The notes under the pieces are model-generated. The model did not search any database and was not told the DNA's origin. It saw nothing but the letters and a program-made list of their open reading frames with translations. From NCBI GenBank assembly GCA_002418985.1, contig DIFE01000057.1, forward strand, positions 1 to 24,613: a stretch of DNA of 24,613 nucleotides. Direction: 5' to 3'. This document shows positions 17,801-24,133 of the stretch, piece after piece. Position 1 is the first letter of the stretch. Each line of letters begins with the position of its first letter. Both the position numbers and the translations under genes were made by a program. The stretch comes from Deltaproteobacteria bacterium UBA5756 (lineage in GTDB: Bacteria; Desulfobacterota; Syntrophorhabdia; Syntrophorhabdales; Syntrophorhabdaceae).

Positions 17801-19015
17801 GATATCGATGGCGGCCTGAGCCTGGGCGGTGATCTCGTTCCGGACTATGTCGGCACCTATGAAATCCGCCGTGAGATAGCGCCCCGAACCCGTTGTGCCG
17901 GAACCGATGATCTCCACTTTATCACCGACTTCGTCTCCGATCTCGGCCAGACCCCTTTTGACAGCCTCCAGCGGCCTGCCCTCCGTCATGAGATATCTCT
18001 TGGACAGTATATTTCTTTCTTCATCGATAAGGACAAGGTTCGTGCTGATGGATCCGACATCCACGCCCAGATAGACTTTCGTCTTTTCGGTGATGGGTTT
18101 CATGTCGTAGGCGATGTTCGTATTCGCGGCGGATAGAGAAAGGGGTTCGTGGGTGTCATCGCTCCTCTTCTCGAGGAGGTATTCATTGAGCCTGTCGAGT
18201 CCGGCAAAGGGCACCTTGAGCGAAGGGTCATCCAGGACCGCATAGACTGCCCCTACCGCCGCCACGCAGGTATAATTCTCGGGTACAAAAAAAGTCTCGT
18301 CCGTCAGCTCAAAAACCTCTTTGATGGCGCCCCTCATTCCGGCATTCGCCGCGACACCGCCGATAAAGGCAACGGGTGTCCTTAAATCCTTCCCTTTGGT
18401 GATATTGCCTTTGAAATTTCGTGCCAGGGCGTAGCAAAGGCCCGCCACGATCTCGTAATCGGGTGTCGCGATCTGCTGGAGATGGATCATGTCCGATTTA
18501 GCAAAGACAGTGCATCGGCCCGCTATCCTGGGAATGTTCTTTGCCTTGAGAGCTACGTCGCTGAACTCTTCTATCGTAAACCTGAGCCTGGATGCCTGCT
18601 GGTCAAGAAAAGACCCGGTACCTGCGGCGCAGAGGGCGTTCATCGAAAAGTCCTTCACGCGAAGCGGAGCGTTCTTTCTGCCCGAAGGCTCAAATATGAT
18701 AAGCTTGGAATCTTCACCGCCGATGTCCACAACGCTTCCCGTCGATGGATACAGATGGCCCATTGCCCGTGATATGGCCACGATCTCATTGATGAAAGGA
18801 GCCCCGATGAGGGAAGCGAACACCTTCGCGCCGGTGCCCGTCGTGGAGATGAATTCCACATCGTAGGCGCCCACGGCCTCTTCAATAGCTTCTTTCGCCG
18901 CTACAAAAGGTTTCCCCTTGTGACGGATATAGCGCGACTTGACGACTTTCCGGTTTTCATTGACAATTGCTACGTTGACGCTCACGGAACCGATGTCTAT
19001 GCCCAGTCTGTACAT
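14870..19015 (-). CDS. Giant acyl-CoA dehydratase activase-like protein (two BadF/HgdC ATPase domains plus HgdB-like parts)
   Basis: A 1381-residue protein of the 2-hydroxyacyl-CoA dehydratase activase superfamily, in which ATP hydrolysis drives low-potential electron transfer. ASKHA domain 1 (1-265) starts LGIDIGSVSVN and has Cys129 in ALCAAGTGSF and Cys168 in GRCTVFAKSD. Domain 2 (about 313-575) starts LGVDVGSISTN with Cys439 and Cys479 in the same motifs. In HgdC homodimers these two Cys positions hold a bridging [4Fe-4S] cluster, so the tandem could form it within one chain. A cysteine group (596, 599, 603, 622) and a DUF2229-like region follow, then two HgdB-like stretches (IIGRPYNSADAG; SGKECYPC; SGEGPCRFG). 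The ATG at 19015 is chosen because GGGGGAAAG precedes it, a promoter lies just upstream and the fold begins there. It is coupled to the CNNM/CorC gene. Substrate unknown. Confidence 0.9.
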   Translation of the reverse strand: MYRLGIDIGSVSVNVAIVNENRKVVKSRYIRHKGKPFVAAKEAIEEAVGAYDVEFISTTGTGAKVFASLIGAPFINEIVAISRAMGHLYPSTGSVVDIGGEDSKLIIFEPSGRKNAPLRVKDFSMNALCAAGTGSFLDQQASRLRFTIEEFSDVALKAKNIPRIAGRCTVFAKSDMIHLQQIATPDYEIVAGLCYALARNFKGNITKGKDLRTPVAFIGGVAANAGMRGAIKEVFELTDETFFVPENYTCVAAVGAVYAVLDDPSLKVPFAGLDRLNEYLLEKRSDDTHEPLSLSAANTNIAYDMKPITEKTKVYLGVDVGSISTNLVLIDEERNILSKRYLMTEGRPLEAVKRGLAEIGDEVGDKVEIIGSGTTGSGRYLTADFIGADIVRNEITAQAQAAIDIDASVDTVFEIGGQDSKYISVDNGVIVDFEMNKACAAGTGSFLEEQAERLDISIKEEFGSLALRSKKPVKMGERCTVFIESDVIHQQQRGADREDIVSGLAYSIVQNYLNKVVVDRRVGKRIFFQGGTAFNKGVVAAFEKVLGMPITVPPHHDVTGAIGVAILAMKERTWEKSGFKGFDLSKRPYTVDTFECKGCENLCEIRKVTVENETPLYYGSRCEKYDVVRRGEKKDMADLFSMREEILNEIYDRKAGTRTIGIPKVLHMHELLPFWKSFLTELGFDVVVSDMTNKKTVRDGVENIIVESCFPIKLAHGHVVNLLQKGIDTIFIPSVISLKKSSKHARNSFACPYAQSLPYTIKGSINFEDKGASVMTPIIRFGEGNDIVLNDLAEYFKPYKISKRNVRKAFDAAIQVQDSFYRRLTEMGSAFLYSMKENDKVMVIIGRPYNSADAGANLNIHKKLLSLGVPAIPMDMLPVNEMIEDPADLEHMYWGYGQKILRAARAVKNNRNLYAIYVTSFGCGPDSFIAHFFKKIMGNKPYLSLEIDEHSADAGVVTRLEAFLDSINNARFDEEIIERTVTPFAINGQRRKIYVPYMSDHSRTLAAAFRACGVDAEVMKESTEETVLVGRKFTSGKECYPCILTTGDMLRTARSDEFDPDRSAFFMPSGEGPCRFGQYNRFHRMVLDEAGFTNVPIYAPNQDHRFYKELDIVGGKFTRLGWRAVVAADLLIKMLHEMRPYETTPGETDRVYGEALSQVCRCIENGARDIDTVLKDVLGKFSAIERRQEKRPTIGLVGEIYIRSNKFSNSQLIRTVEDLGGVVWLAPVSEWISYVNYTGKRKSRKRDTLLGVLGFIITQYIQNKDEHLMEDIFVPFIRYGPEPKIKDILEKASPYIHDSFEGEAVLTVGKSVDFAHKGVAGIINAMPFTCMPGTVSSAIMRLIQNNHDLPVINIAYDGQGSTNILTRLEAFMHQVKEHARD

Positions 19016-19069
19016 TTCGTCTTTCCCCCACATGGCAACACGGCTGGATTTTATGGGAATGTTGTGATA

Positions 19070-19098
19070 AGTATAATACAAAAAACCTTTACCAACAA
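19070..19098 (-). promoter_or_regulatory. Promoter of the giant activase gene
   Basis: On the minus strand TTGTTG (19093-19098) and TATACT (19070-19075) are separated by 17 bases, giving a start near 19063 and a leader of about 48 bases. This placement excludes an in-frame start further upstream at 19177. The promoter lies in the divergent gap before the acylphosphatase gene. Confidence 0.5.
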
Positions 19099-19161
19099 TA
19101 AAATGTTTACAGACGGGCGTTGGCGGGGTTTTGGTATACGGAGGTTCTTCTTTTTGGCGTA

Positions 19162-19437
19162 ATGAAAGCACGGGCACATATAATAGTCCACGGCATGGTT
19201 CAGGGCGTGTACTTTCGTTACAGCACGCAGAGGGAGGCGCAGAGTCTCGGCCTTACGGGATGGGTCAGGAATCTCCCTGACGGCGGCGTTGAGATGGTCT
19301 GTGAAGGACCCAGAGACGCTGTCGAAAAGCTGGTTCTGTGGTCGCATAGCGGCCCTCGCGGCGCCCTTGTCGAACGTGCCGACGTCTCCTGGGAAGATTA
19401 TACCGGGGGGTTCCTTACCTTTGATATCAGATACTGA
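19162..19437 (+). CDS. acyP: Acylphosphatase
   Basis: Acylphosphatase hydrolyses the mixed anhydride of acyl phosphates such as acetyl, carbamoyl or 1,3-bisphosphoglycerate. The 91-residue product has the family length and one alpha/beta sandwich domain. It opens AHIIVHGMVQGVYFRYST with the phosphate-binding Arg19, and GWVRNLPDGGVEM carries the catalytic Asn37. The ATG at 19162 fits the family N-terminus, but the best ribosome-like site, GGAGG (19140-19144), is 17 bases away, which is too far for standard use, so expression may be low. It is the first gene of a plus-strand run and overlaps the sirohaem gene by 17 bases. A direct role in tetrapyrrole synthesis is not known, so the link is positional only. 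Confidence 0.95.
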   Translation: MKARAHIIVHGMVQGVYFRYSTQREAQSLGLTGWVRNLPDGGVEMVCEGPRDAVEKLVLWSHSGPRGALVERADVSWEDYTGGFLTFDIRY

Positions 19438-20065
19438 CCGACATCATTATTATCCCCTGTTTCTGGACGTCGCCGGAAAGGAATGCCTGATCGTCGGCGG
19501 AGGAAGCGTTGCCGAACGAAAAGCCTTGATGCTCCTTAAGTTCCATGCTTCGGTCACGGTCGTCAGCCCTCGGACAACAAAGAAACTGGTACATCTGGCC
19601 GATACGGGCGCCATTCGCATCCTGCGGCGCACGTACCGTCACGGTGATCTGGACAGGGCGGCTGTCGTCTTCGCCTGTACCGACGACAGAGACGCCAACG
19701 GGGCCGTCAGGAAGGATGCCGCTGAAAGGGGCGTCCCCGTGAATGTTGTCGACAAACCGGAGGAATGCGACTTCATCGTTCCCTCCATCATCAAGAAAGG
19801 TGACATCACCATAGCCATTTCCACATCAGGCCGTCTTCCCCTGGCATCGAAGAAACTGCGACAGGCCATCGAAAAAACGGTAACGAAGGACTACGTGGCC
19901 TATACCCGCATCATCGGCGCATTGAGACAGCATCTTCTGGATACCGTTCCCGATGGAGGAAAACGCAGGGCAATCATGAAGTATATAGCCGCCATGGACG
20001 TCAGCGACGTGGTAAGGACAGGGCTTAAGGGCATGAAGAAAATCCTAGGTGACCGGGTGCGATGA
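19421..20065 (+). CDS. Precorrin-2 dehydrogenase / sirohydrochlorin ferrochelatase-type protein (Met8/SirC, CysG N-terminal type)
   Basis: This family oxidises precorrin-2 to sirohydrochlorin with NAD+, on the way to sirohaem; some members also insert iron. The 214-residue product begins YYPLFLDVAGKECLIVGGGS, the standard Rossmann opening, with AERKALMLL, DKPEECDF (Asp111 matching the conserved catalytic Asp) and STSGRLPLASKKLRQ, followed by a helical C-terminal part. No methyltransferase domain is fused, so a separate SumT-type enzyme is required. No ATG or GTG exists near the family start. TTG at 19421 is the likely initiator, inside the end of acyP, with GGGGGG upstream. The stop overlaps the next gene by four bases. 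The pairing with hemA and hemC is common in anaerobes. Confidence 0.9.
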   Translation: MISDTDRHHYYPLFLDVAGKECLIVGGGSVAERKALMLLKFHASVTVVSPRTTKKLVHLADTGAIRILRRTYRHGDLDRAAVVFACTDDRDANGAVRKDAAERGVPVNVVDKPEECDFIVPSIIKKGDITIAISTSGRLPLASKKLRQAIEKTVTKDYVAYTRIIGALRQHLLDTVPDGGKRRAIMKYIAAMDVSDVVRTGLKGMKKILGDRVR

Positions 20066-20877
20066 ACGTATACCTTTACTATGCAGCCCTCGGCCTTTAT
20101 CTTGCCTCAACGTTCGTCTATGCCCTGAGCCTCGCCGCAGACAAGAGCCGCCTCGAGAAACCGGGGTATTATCTCCTTGCGGCAGGTTTTGCGGTCCATT
20201 TCATATCCGCGCTGGCCCGTTTTTTCGAGGCCGGCTACACGCCCATCACAAACATTTATGAATCCCTTTCCTTCCTCGCCCTGTGCGTTGCCGGTTTCTA
20301 TATCTACATCAGAAGGGCATACCGCGTTCAGATGGTAGGAAGCATCATAGCACCTCTTGTTTCCCTCATCGTTATCATGTCCCTCAATTTTCCCAGCGAA
20401 ATCAAGCCCCTGATACCGGTACTCAGGAGTGCATGGCTTCCCGTCCACGCCGTCCTTTCCTTTCTGGGCAACGGGATTTTCGTCGTCGGATTCTTTATCT
20501 CCCTTCTCTACCTGGTCATTGAAAGAGAGATCAAGAGAAAGAAATCCTTTCCCTTTTCCGCCAGGTTTCCTTCCCTGGAGACTCTGGACAGGATCAATTA
20601 CAGGTGCATGTCCCTCGGTTTTCCCTTCCTCACCGCGGGGATCATAACCGGTTCGATCTGGGCCGGTTTCGCATGGGGCTCATATTGGAGGTGGGACCCG
20701 AAGGAGACGTGGTCGCTCATCACATGGATAGTCTATGCGATTCTCTTTCATAACAGGCTCGCCCTCGGATGGCGGGGAAGAAAGACGGCTTACATGATGA
20801 TCCTCGGTTTCTTTCTCGTCCTTTTTACCTTCCTGGGGGTCAGCTTCCTCCTGCAAGGAAAGCACACATACATGTAA
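20062..20877 (+). CDS. ccsA: CcsA/ResC-type cytochrome c biogenesis membrane protein
   Basis: CcsA works with CcsB/ResB to carry haem across the membrane and attach it to c-type apocytochromes (system II). The 271-residue protein has about eight membrane segments and the tryptophan-rich haem-handling motif WAGFAWGSYWRWDPKETW (about 200-217). Candidate haem-ligand histidines are at 46, 129 and 230. The intact motif favours CcsA over the related HemX proteins that sit next to hemA in Bacillus. It starts inside the stop of the precorrin-2 dehydrogenase gene (ATGA) and ends two bases before hemA. No ResB partner is in the window. The placement beside hemA suggests haem synthesis and haem use are coordinated. 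Confidence 0.9.
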   Translation: MNVYLYYAALGLYLASTFVYALSLAADKSRLEKPGYYLLAAGFAVHFISALARFFEAGYTPITNIYESLSFLALCVAGFYIYIRRAYRVQMVGSIIAPLVSLIVIMSLNFPSEIKPLIPVLRSAWLPVHAVLSFLGNGIFVVGFFISLLYLVIEREIKRKKSFPFSARFPSLETLDRINYRCMSLGFPFLTAGIITGSIWAGFAWGSYWRWDPKETWSLITWIVYAILFHNRLALGWRGRKTAYMMILGFFLVLFTFLGVSFLLQGKHTYM

Positions 20878-20879
20878 TT

Positions 20880-22178
20880 ATGAAAAGACAGGCGATCGGC
20901 ATACTCGGGCTCAACCACAACACGGCTCCCCTGGAGATACGAGAGAAGCTCTACATCAAGGAGGAATCGATACCCGACCTGCTTCAGAAGATCCGCGATA
21001 AGGGCATAGCGGAATCAGTCATCATTTCCACGTGCAACAGGACCGAAATCTATTTTTCCGGCGAGGACAGGGAAGAGATGATGAAAAAGGTCCACCTTGT
21101 CCTTTCCGAAGTATTCACCGCCACGGAAGAATGGTTCACCCGCTACATGTACAGCTTTTCGGATGAGGATGCCTTCCGCCATCTCTTTCTCGTCGCATCC
21201 GGTCTTGATTCCATGGTCATAGGCGAACCCGAGATACTCGGGCAGGTAAAGGACGCGTATCGTCTGGCGGCTTCAGCGAAATCGACGGGTTTCTTTCTCA
21301 ACAAGACCTTTCACAAGACCTTCAACGTCGCCAAACGGATCAGAACGGAAACAAGGATAGGATACAATCCCCTCTCCATCAGTTCGATGGCCGTTGAACT
21401 GGCAAAACGCATATTCGGTACCCTTGAGGAAAAAAAGATCCTCGTAATCGGGGCCGGCGAGATGTGCGAGATAGCCCTGAAGTACTTTAAAAAAGAAGGA
21501 CTTTCCAATATTCTCATCACCAACAGGACCTATCAGAAGGCGCACAGGCTCGCCGACGAGATCATCGGCGAGGCGCGTCCCTTCGAAAAGCTCTTTGAAC
21601 TTCTGGCCGAGGTGGACGTGGTCCTGGCTTCAACAGGTTCCGAAAAGCCTCTCATAGGCTTGGAAATGCTCCACAAAGTCATGAAGAAGCGGAGGAACAG
21701 GCCCGTATTCTTCATTGATATCGCCGTTCCCCGTGACGTGGACCCCGCGGTGAACGACATGGACAACGTCTATCTTTACGACATCGATGACCTCAAGGAA
21801 CTCTCCCAGAAACATCTCTCGAACAGGGTCAAAGAGTCTGAAAAGGCCCAGGTTATCATAGATGATGAGGCCGCGAAATTTTCCGATTGGCTCGGCAAGG
21901 TTGAAGTCAATCCCCTTATCGGCCATATTATGAGCCGGGCCGAAGAGATCCGGACCAGGGAAATGAAAAGGGCCCTTGGTAAACTCGGCAGCACCGACGA
22001 GGAGACGGTTAACAACATCGACGCCATGACGAGGACGATCATGAACAAGCTCGTGCATCCTTACCTGGCGCTCCTGAAGGAGAATGGAGATCCCGCCCTC
22101 TTCGATACGCTGAAAAAGTTGTTTCAATTTGAGGAAAACGATGAAGAAGACATGGATAGTGGGGACGAGGGGCTCTAA
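20880..22178 (+). CDS. hemA: Glutamyl-tRNA reductase
   Basis: HemA reduces glutamyl-tRNA to glutamate-1-semialdehyde with NADPH, the first committed step of the C5 route to all tetrapyrroles. The 432-residue protein has the catalytic domain with GLNHNTAPLEIREKL and STCNRTEIYF (catalytic Cys52), the NADPH Rossmann domain with ILVIGAGEMCEIAL (about 183-196) and the dimerisation helices at the C-terminus. The ATG at 20880 fits the family N-terminus; a longer in-frame start would lie inside ccsA. There is no good ribosome site and only a two-base gap to ccsA, so translation is probably coupled. The end overlaps hemC by 38 bases. Confidence 0.97.
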   Translation: MKRQAIGILGLNHNTAPLEIREKLYIKEESIPDLLQKIRDKGIAESVIISTCNRTEIYFSGEDREEMMKKVHLVLSEVFTATEEWFTRYMYSFSDEDAFRHLFLVASGLDSMVIGEPEILGQVKDAYRLAASAKSTGFFLNKTFHKTFNVAKRIRTETRIGYNPLSISSMAVELAKRIFGTLEEKKILVIGAGEMCEIALKYFKKEGLSNILITNRTYQKAHRLADEIIGEARPFEKLFELLAEVDVVLASTGSEKPLIGLEMLHKVMKKRRNRPVFFIDIAVPRDVDPAVNDMDNVYLYDIDDLKELSQKHLSNRVKESEKAQVIIDDEAAKFSDWLGKVEVNPLIGHIMSRAEEIRTREMKRALGKLGSTDEETVNNIDAMTRTIMNKLVHPYLALLKENGDPALFDTLKKLFQFEENDEEDMDSGDEGL

Positions 22179-23040
22179 GCTGGCCCTGAGACAGACCCAG
22201 ATCGTGATAGCCGCCTTAAGGGATGCCAATCCTGACCACGAGTTTGCAACGAAGATCATCAAGACAACGGGCGATACCGTCTGGGACAAGCCGCTTGCCC
22301 TGATAGGGGGCAAGGGACTTTTCGTGAAGGAAATAGAGGAAGCGTTGGTAAGTGGCGATATCGACATGGCCGTCCATAGCATGAAAGACCTGCCTGCCGA
22401 CCTTGAAGCAGGCCTTGTGATCGGTGCCGCCATGGTCAGGGAGGACCCGCGGGACGCCTTTATTTCGGCGCGGCATCACAGCGTCAGTGAACTCAGCAGG
22501 GGCAGCCGCGTGGGGACAGGCAGCCTGCGGAGAAAGGCGCAGATTCAGAGATACCGCGAAGGGATTGACATCGTCCCCTTAAGGGGAAATGTGGACACGC
22601 GGATCAGAAAAATGGCAACCGAAAACCTGGATGGCATCATTCTGGCCGCCGCCGGCATCAGGCGGCTGGGCCTCGAGGCCGTGATCACCGAGATCATTCC
22701 CACGGACATTATGGTGCCTGCCGCCGGCCAGGGTACGATCGCCATCGAGATCCGCCTCGACGACGATGCAGCGGAGCTTCTCCGGGAGGTCAATCACGAA
22801 AGAACATTCAAGGAAGCAGCGATAGAAAGGGCCATCCAGGCAGCAGTGGGAGGCGGATGCCACGTCCCCCTCGGCATCAATGCGCGCATTGAGGAAGGCC
22901 GCATAGATCTTTCCCTCTCCCTCGGAAACGAAGAGGGCGCCATCCTTATCCACGAAACCCTCTCGGCGAAACCCGGCGCCGAACAAACCCTCATAACCGA
23001 AGCCTCAAACATTCTCCTGAAACACTTTCAAAAGGGATAG
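22141..23040 (+). CDS. hemC: Hydroxymethylbilane synthase (porphobilinogen deaminase)
   Basis: HemC joins four porphobilinogen units into the linear tetrapyrrole. The 299-residue product opens VGTRGSKLALRQTQ, has the catalytic Asp83 in HSMKDLP, the cofactor-binding VPLRGNVDTRI and the dipyrromethane attachment Cys240 in AVGGGCHVPLG. The ATG at 22141 is preferred because GAGGAAA sits five bases upstream; an in-frame TTG four codons earlier is less likely. It overlaps hemA by 38 bases. It is the last plus-strand gene of the cluster: hemD and hemB, often next in related operons, do not follow here. Confidence 0.97.
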   Translation: MKKTWIVGTRGSKLALRQTQIVIAALRDANPDHEFATKIIKTTGDTVWDKPLALIGGKGLFVKEIEEALVSGDIDMAVHSMKDLPADLEAGLVIGAAMVREDPRDAFISARHHSVSELSRGSRVGTGSLRRKAQIQRYREGIDIVPLRGNVDTRIRKMATENLDGIILAAAGIRRLGLEAVITEIIPTDIMVPAAGQGTIAIEIRLDDDAAELLREVNHERTFKEAAIERAIQAAVGGGCHVPLGINARIEEGRIDLSLSLGNEEGAILIHETLSAKPGAEQTLITEASNILLKHFQKG

Positions 23041-23091
23041 AGCCTTCAAACAGTGTAGAACTTACCCATGGCATACAAGCTGGTTTCATTA

Positions 23092-23158
23092 GCCCGCACG
23101 GCGGGCGAGAGGGGGAGGCTCCACGGGCTTTGCTCGTGGAGGGGGCGACGTAAGCCCC
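23092..23158 (+). repeat. Cluster of three GC-rich hairpins downstream of hemC
   Basis: Three hairpins lie almost end to end. The first is GCCCGC/GCGGGC with loop ACG (23092-23106). The second is CTCCACGGGC/GCTCGTGGAG with loop TTT and one G-U pair (23119-23141). The third is GGGGC/GCCCC with loop GACGTAA (23142-23158). The run is far more GC-rich than the A/T-rich terminator after it and lacks a T-tail. It could be a dispersed repeat (REP/BIME-like), an mRNA 3'-end stabiliser or a structured RNA. No function is proven. Confidence 0.5.
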
Positions 23159-23167
23159 ACTAATAAA

Positions 23168-23201
23168 TATAAATGCCTCCCGAAAAAAGGAGGCATTTAT
23201 A
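23168..23201 (-). terminator. Intrinsic terminator of the HU gene, possibly bidirectional
   Basis: A 13-bp perfect stem (TATAAATGCCTCC/GGAGGCATTTATA) encloses an eight-base loop, 21 bases after the HU stop on the minus strand. The minus-strand tail is T-rich (TTTATTAG). On the plus strand the stem itself contains T-runs, so hemC transcripts may also end here. Confidence 0.75.
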
Positions 23202-23222
23202 AAAAACTCAGTCCGAATGTGA

Positions 23223-23492
23223 TTAGATTGCGTCCTTGAGAGCCTTTCCTGCTGTGAATTTAGGAACTTTCCGTGAGGGAATTTTGATCTCTTTGCCGGT
23301 TCTGGGGTTCCTACCCTTGCGGGCTTTTCTTTTTGAAACGGAGAAAGTACCAAAACCAACAAGCGTTACCCGTTCGTCTTTCTTCAGAGCTGCCTTCACC
23401 CCATCAAGAAAAGCTTCCAAGGCCTTGCCGGCAGCGGCTTTGGATATCTTGGACCCTGCTGCCATTTTGCTAATCAATTCTGCCTTAGTCAT
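23223..23492 (-). CDS. HU family DNA-binding protein
   Basis: This 89-residue histone-like protein bends and compacts DNA as a dimer. It starts MTKAELISKMA, has the alpha-helical dimerisation half, then VTLVGFGTFSV and the beta-arm region RKARKGRNPRTGKEIKIP with the conserved RNP tip, ending KFTAGKALKDAI. The length is typical. The ATG has a strong AGGAGG site just upstream. The gene has its own promoter, a 5' stem-loop and a terminator, so it is an isolated single-gene unit between convergent hemC and the upstream cupin gene. HU rather than IHF is favoured by sequence but not proven. Confidence 0.95.
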   Translation of the reverse strand: MTKAELISKMAAGSKISKAAAGKALEAFLDGVKAALKKDERVTLVGFGTFSVSKRKARKGRNPRTGKEIKIPSRKVPKFTAGKALKDAI

Positions 23493-23519
23493 ATATACCC
23501 CTCCTTTAGATTATTGTTT

Positions 23520-23547
23520 GACGCTGGTTGACGAAGCAACCAGCGTC
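23520..23547 (-). promoter_or_regulatory. 5'-end stem-loop in the HU mRNA leader
   Basis: A perfect 11-bp stem GACGCTGGTTG/CAACCAGCGTC with a six-base loop sits about 28 bases upstream of the HU start. The predicted transcript start is close to base 23548, so this hairpin would be at the very 5' end. Such positions commonly protect mRNA from decay. It is not T-tailed and leaves the ribosome site free. Role inferred, structure seen. Confidence 0.6.
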
Positions 23548-23554
23548 TAGATAG

Positions 23555-23584
23555 TTTATACTCCTCTATCTACAAAATATGCAA
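23555..23584 (-). promoter_or_regulatory. Sigma-70-type promoter of the HU gene
   Basis: On the minus strand TTGCAT (23579-23584) and TATAAA (23555-23560) are separated by 18 bases (17 if GTATAA is taken as the -10). The surrounding DNA is A/T-rich with a T8-10 run just upstream, which may act as an UP-like element. Confidence 0.55.
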
Positions 23585-23646
23585 CATTTTTTTTCCAGAT
23601 TTGTGAAAAACCATTCACACTCGGAGTTTTGCTGTAGTTCCCCTAT

Positions 23647-23988
23647 TTACGCCCTTCCATAGTCATCTGCCACCCGTTCGATGTCGTCCTCGCCGAAATA
23701 GTCGCCGATTTGCACCTCGACGAAAACAAAATCTTCCCCGCCGGTATTCTCAACCCGATGTAGAGAGGTGCGGGGGATATCGAGCGATCCGCCCTTGCCG
23801 AGGGCTATGTCCCTCTCGCCAACCCGTGCGACGGCGCTGCCGCAGACTACAAACCAGTGTTCATCGCGCCGCCTGTGCCTCTGAAGGCTCAAGCGACCGC
23901 CCGGATGGACTACGATCCGTTTCACCTTGCAGTCAGGCAAATCCGCCACGACTTCAAAATAGCCCCATGGACGGTCATCTCTTTCCAT
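23647..23988 (-). CDS. Mannose-6-phosphate isomerase-type cupin protein
   Basis: This small protein (113 residues; 118 if an ATG at 24003 is used) is a single cupin domain like the C-terminal half of bifunctional mannose-1-phosphate guanylyltransferase / mannose-6-phosphate isomerase. It shows RPWGYFEV, the metal-binding motif LSLQRHRRRDEHWFVV, IPRTSLHRVENTG with a further His, and the family's closing EVQIGDYFGEDDIERVADDYGR. The guanylyltransferase half is absent, so it may be a stand-alone isomerase or a sugar-phosphate-binding cupin. Its metal ligands appear intact. The ATG at 23988 is favoured by GGGAG a few bases upstream. It supplies fructose/mannose-6-phosphate interconversion if active; no sugar-nucleotide genes are adjacent. 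Confidence 0.85.
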   Translation of the reverse strand: MERDDRPWGYFEVVADLPDCKVKRIVVHPGGRLSLQRHRRRDEHWFVVCGSAVARVGERDIALGKGGSLDIPRTSLHRVENTGGEDFVFVEVQIGDYFGEDDIERVADDYGRA

Positions 23989-24133
23989 CTTCTCTCCCGC
24001 CATTGTTTTGAGAGTCCTTCCCTATAACCAATAACCTGTTGCCCATCGCCGGCAAGCGGGAGCTCGCGTCCGCTTGTCATGGTTTCCGTTTCGCTACAAT
24101 ATCACACATGTATTGCTGAAACAACGGTAAGGG

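Noticed and set aside
19016..19177. N-terminal extension of the giant activase to an upstream start
   Set aside because: The extra 54 residues match nothing, would lie upstream of the predicted promoter, and overlap the acyP start. The ASKHA fold begins at 19015.
23602..23619. TGTGAA/TTCACA inverted repeat between the cupin and HU genes
   Set aside because: Resembles a half CRP/FNR-type site, but it lies upstream of the HU -35 without consensus spacing; likely chance in A/T-rich DNA.
24051..24078. Hairpin (GGCAAGCGG/CCGCTTGTC) downstream of the MotB-like gene
   Set aside because: Nine pairs including a G-U, but no T-run on either side; not enough for a terminator call.
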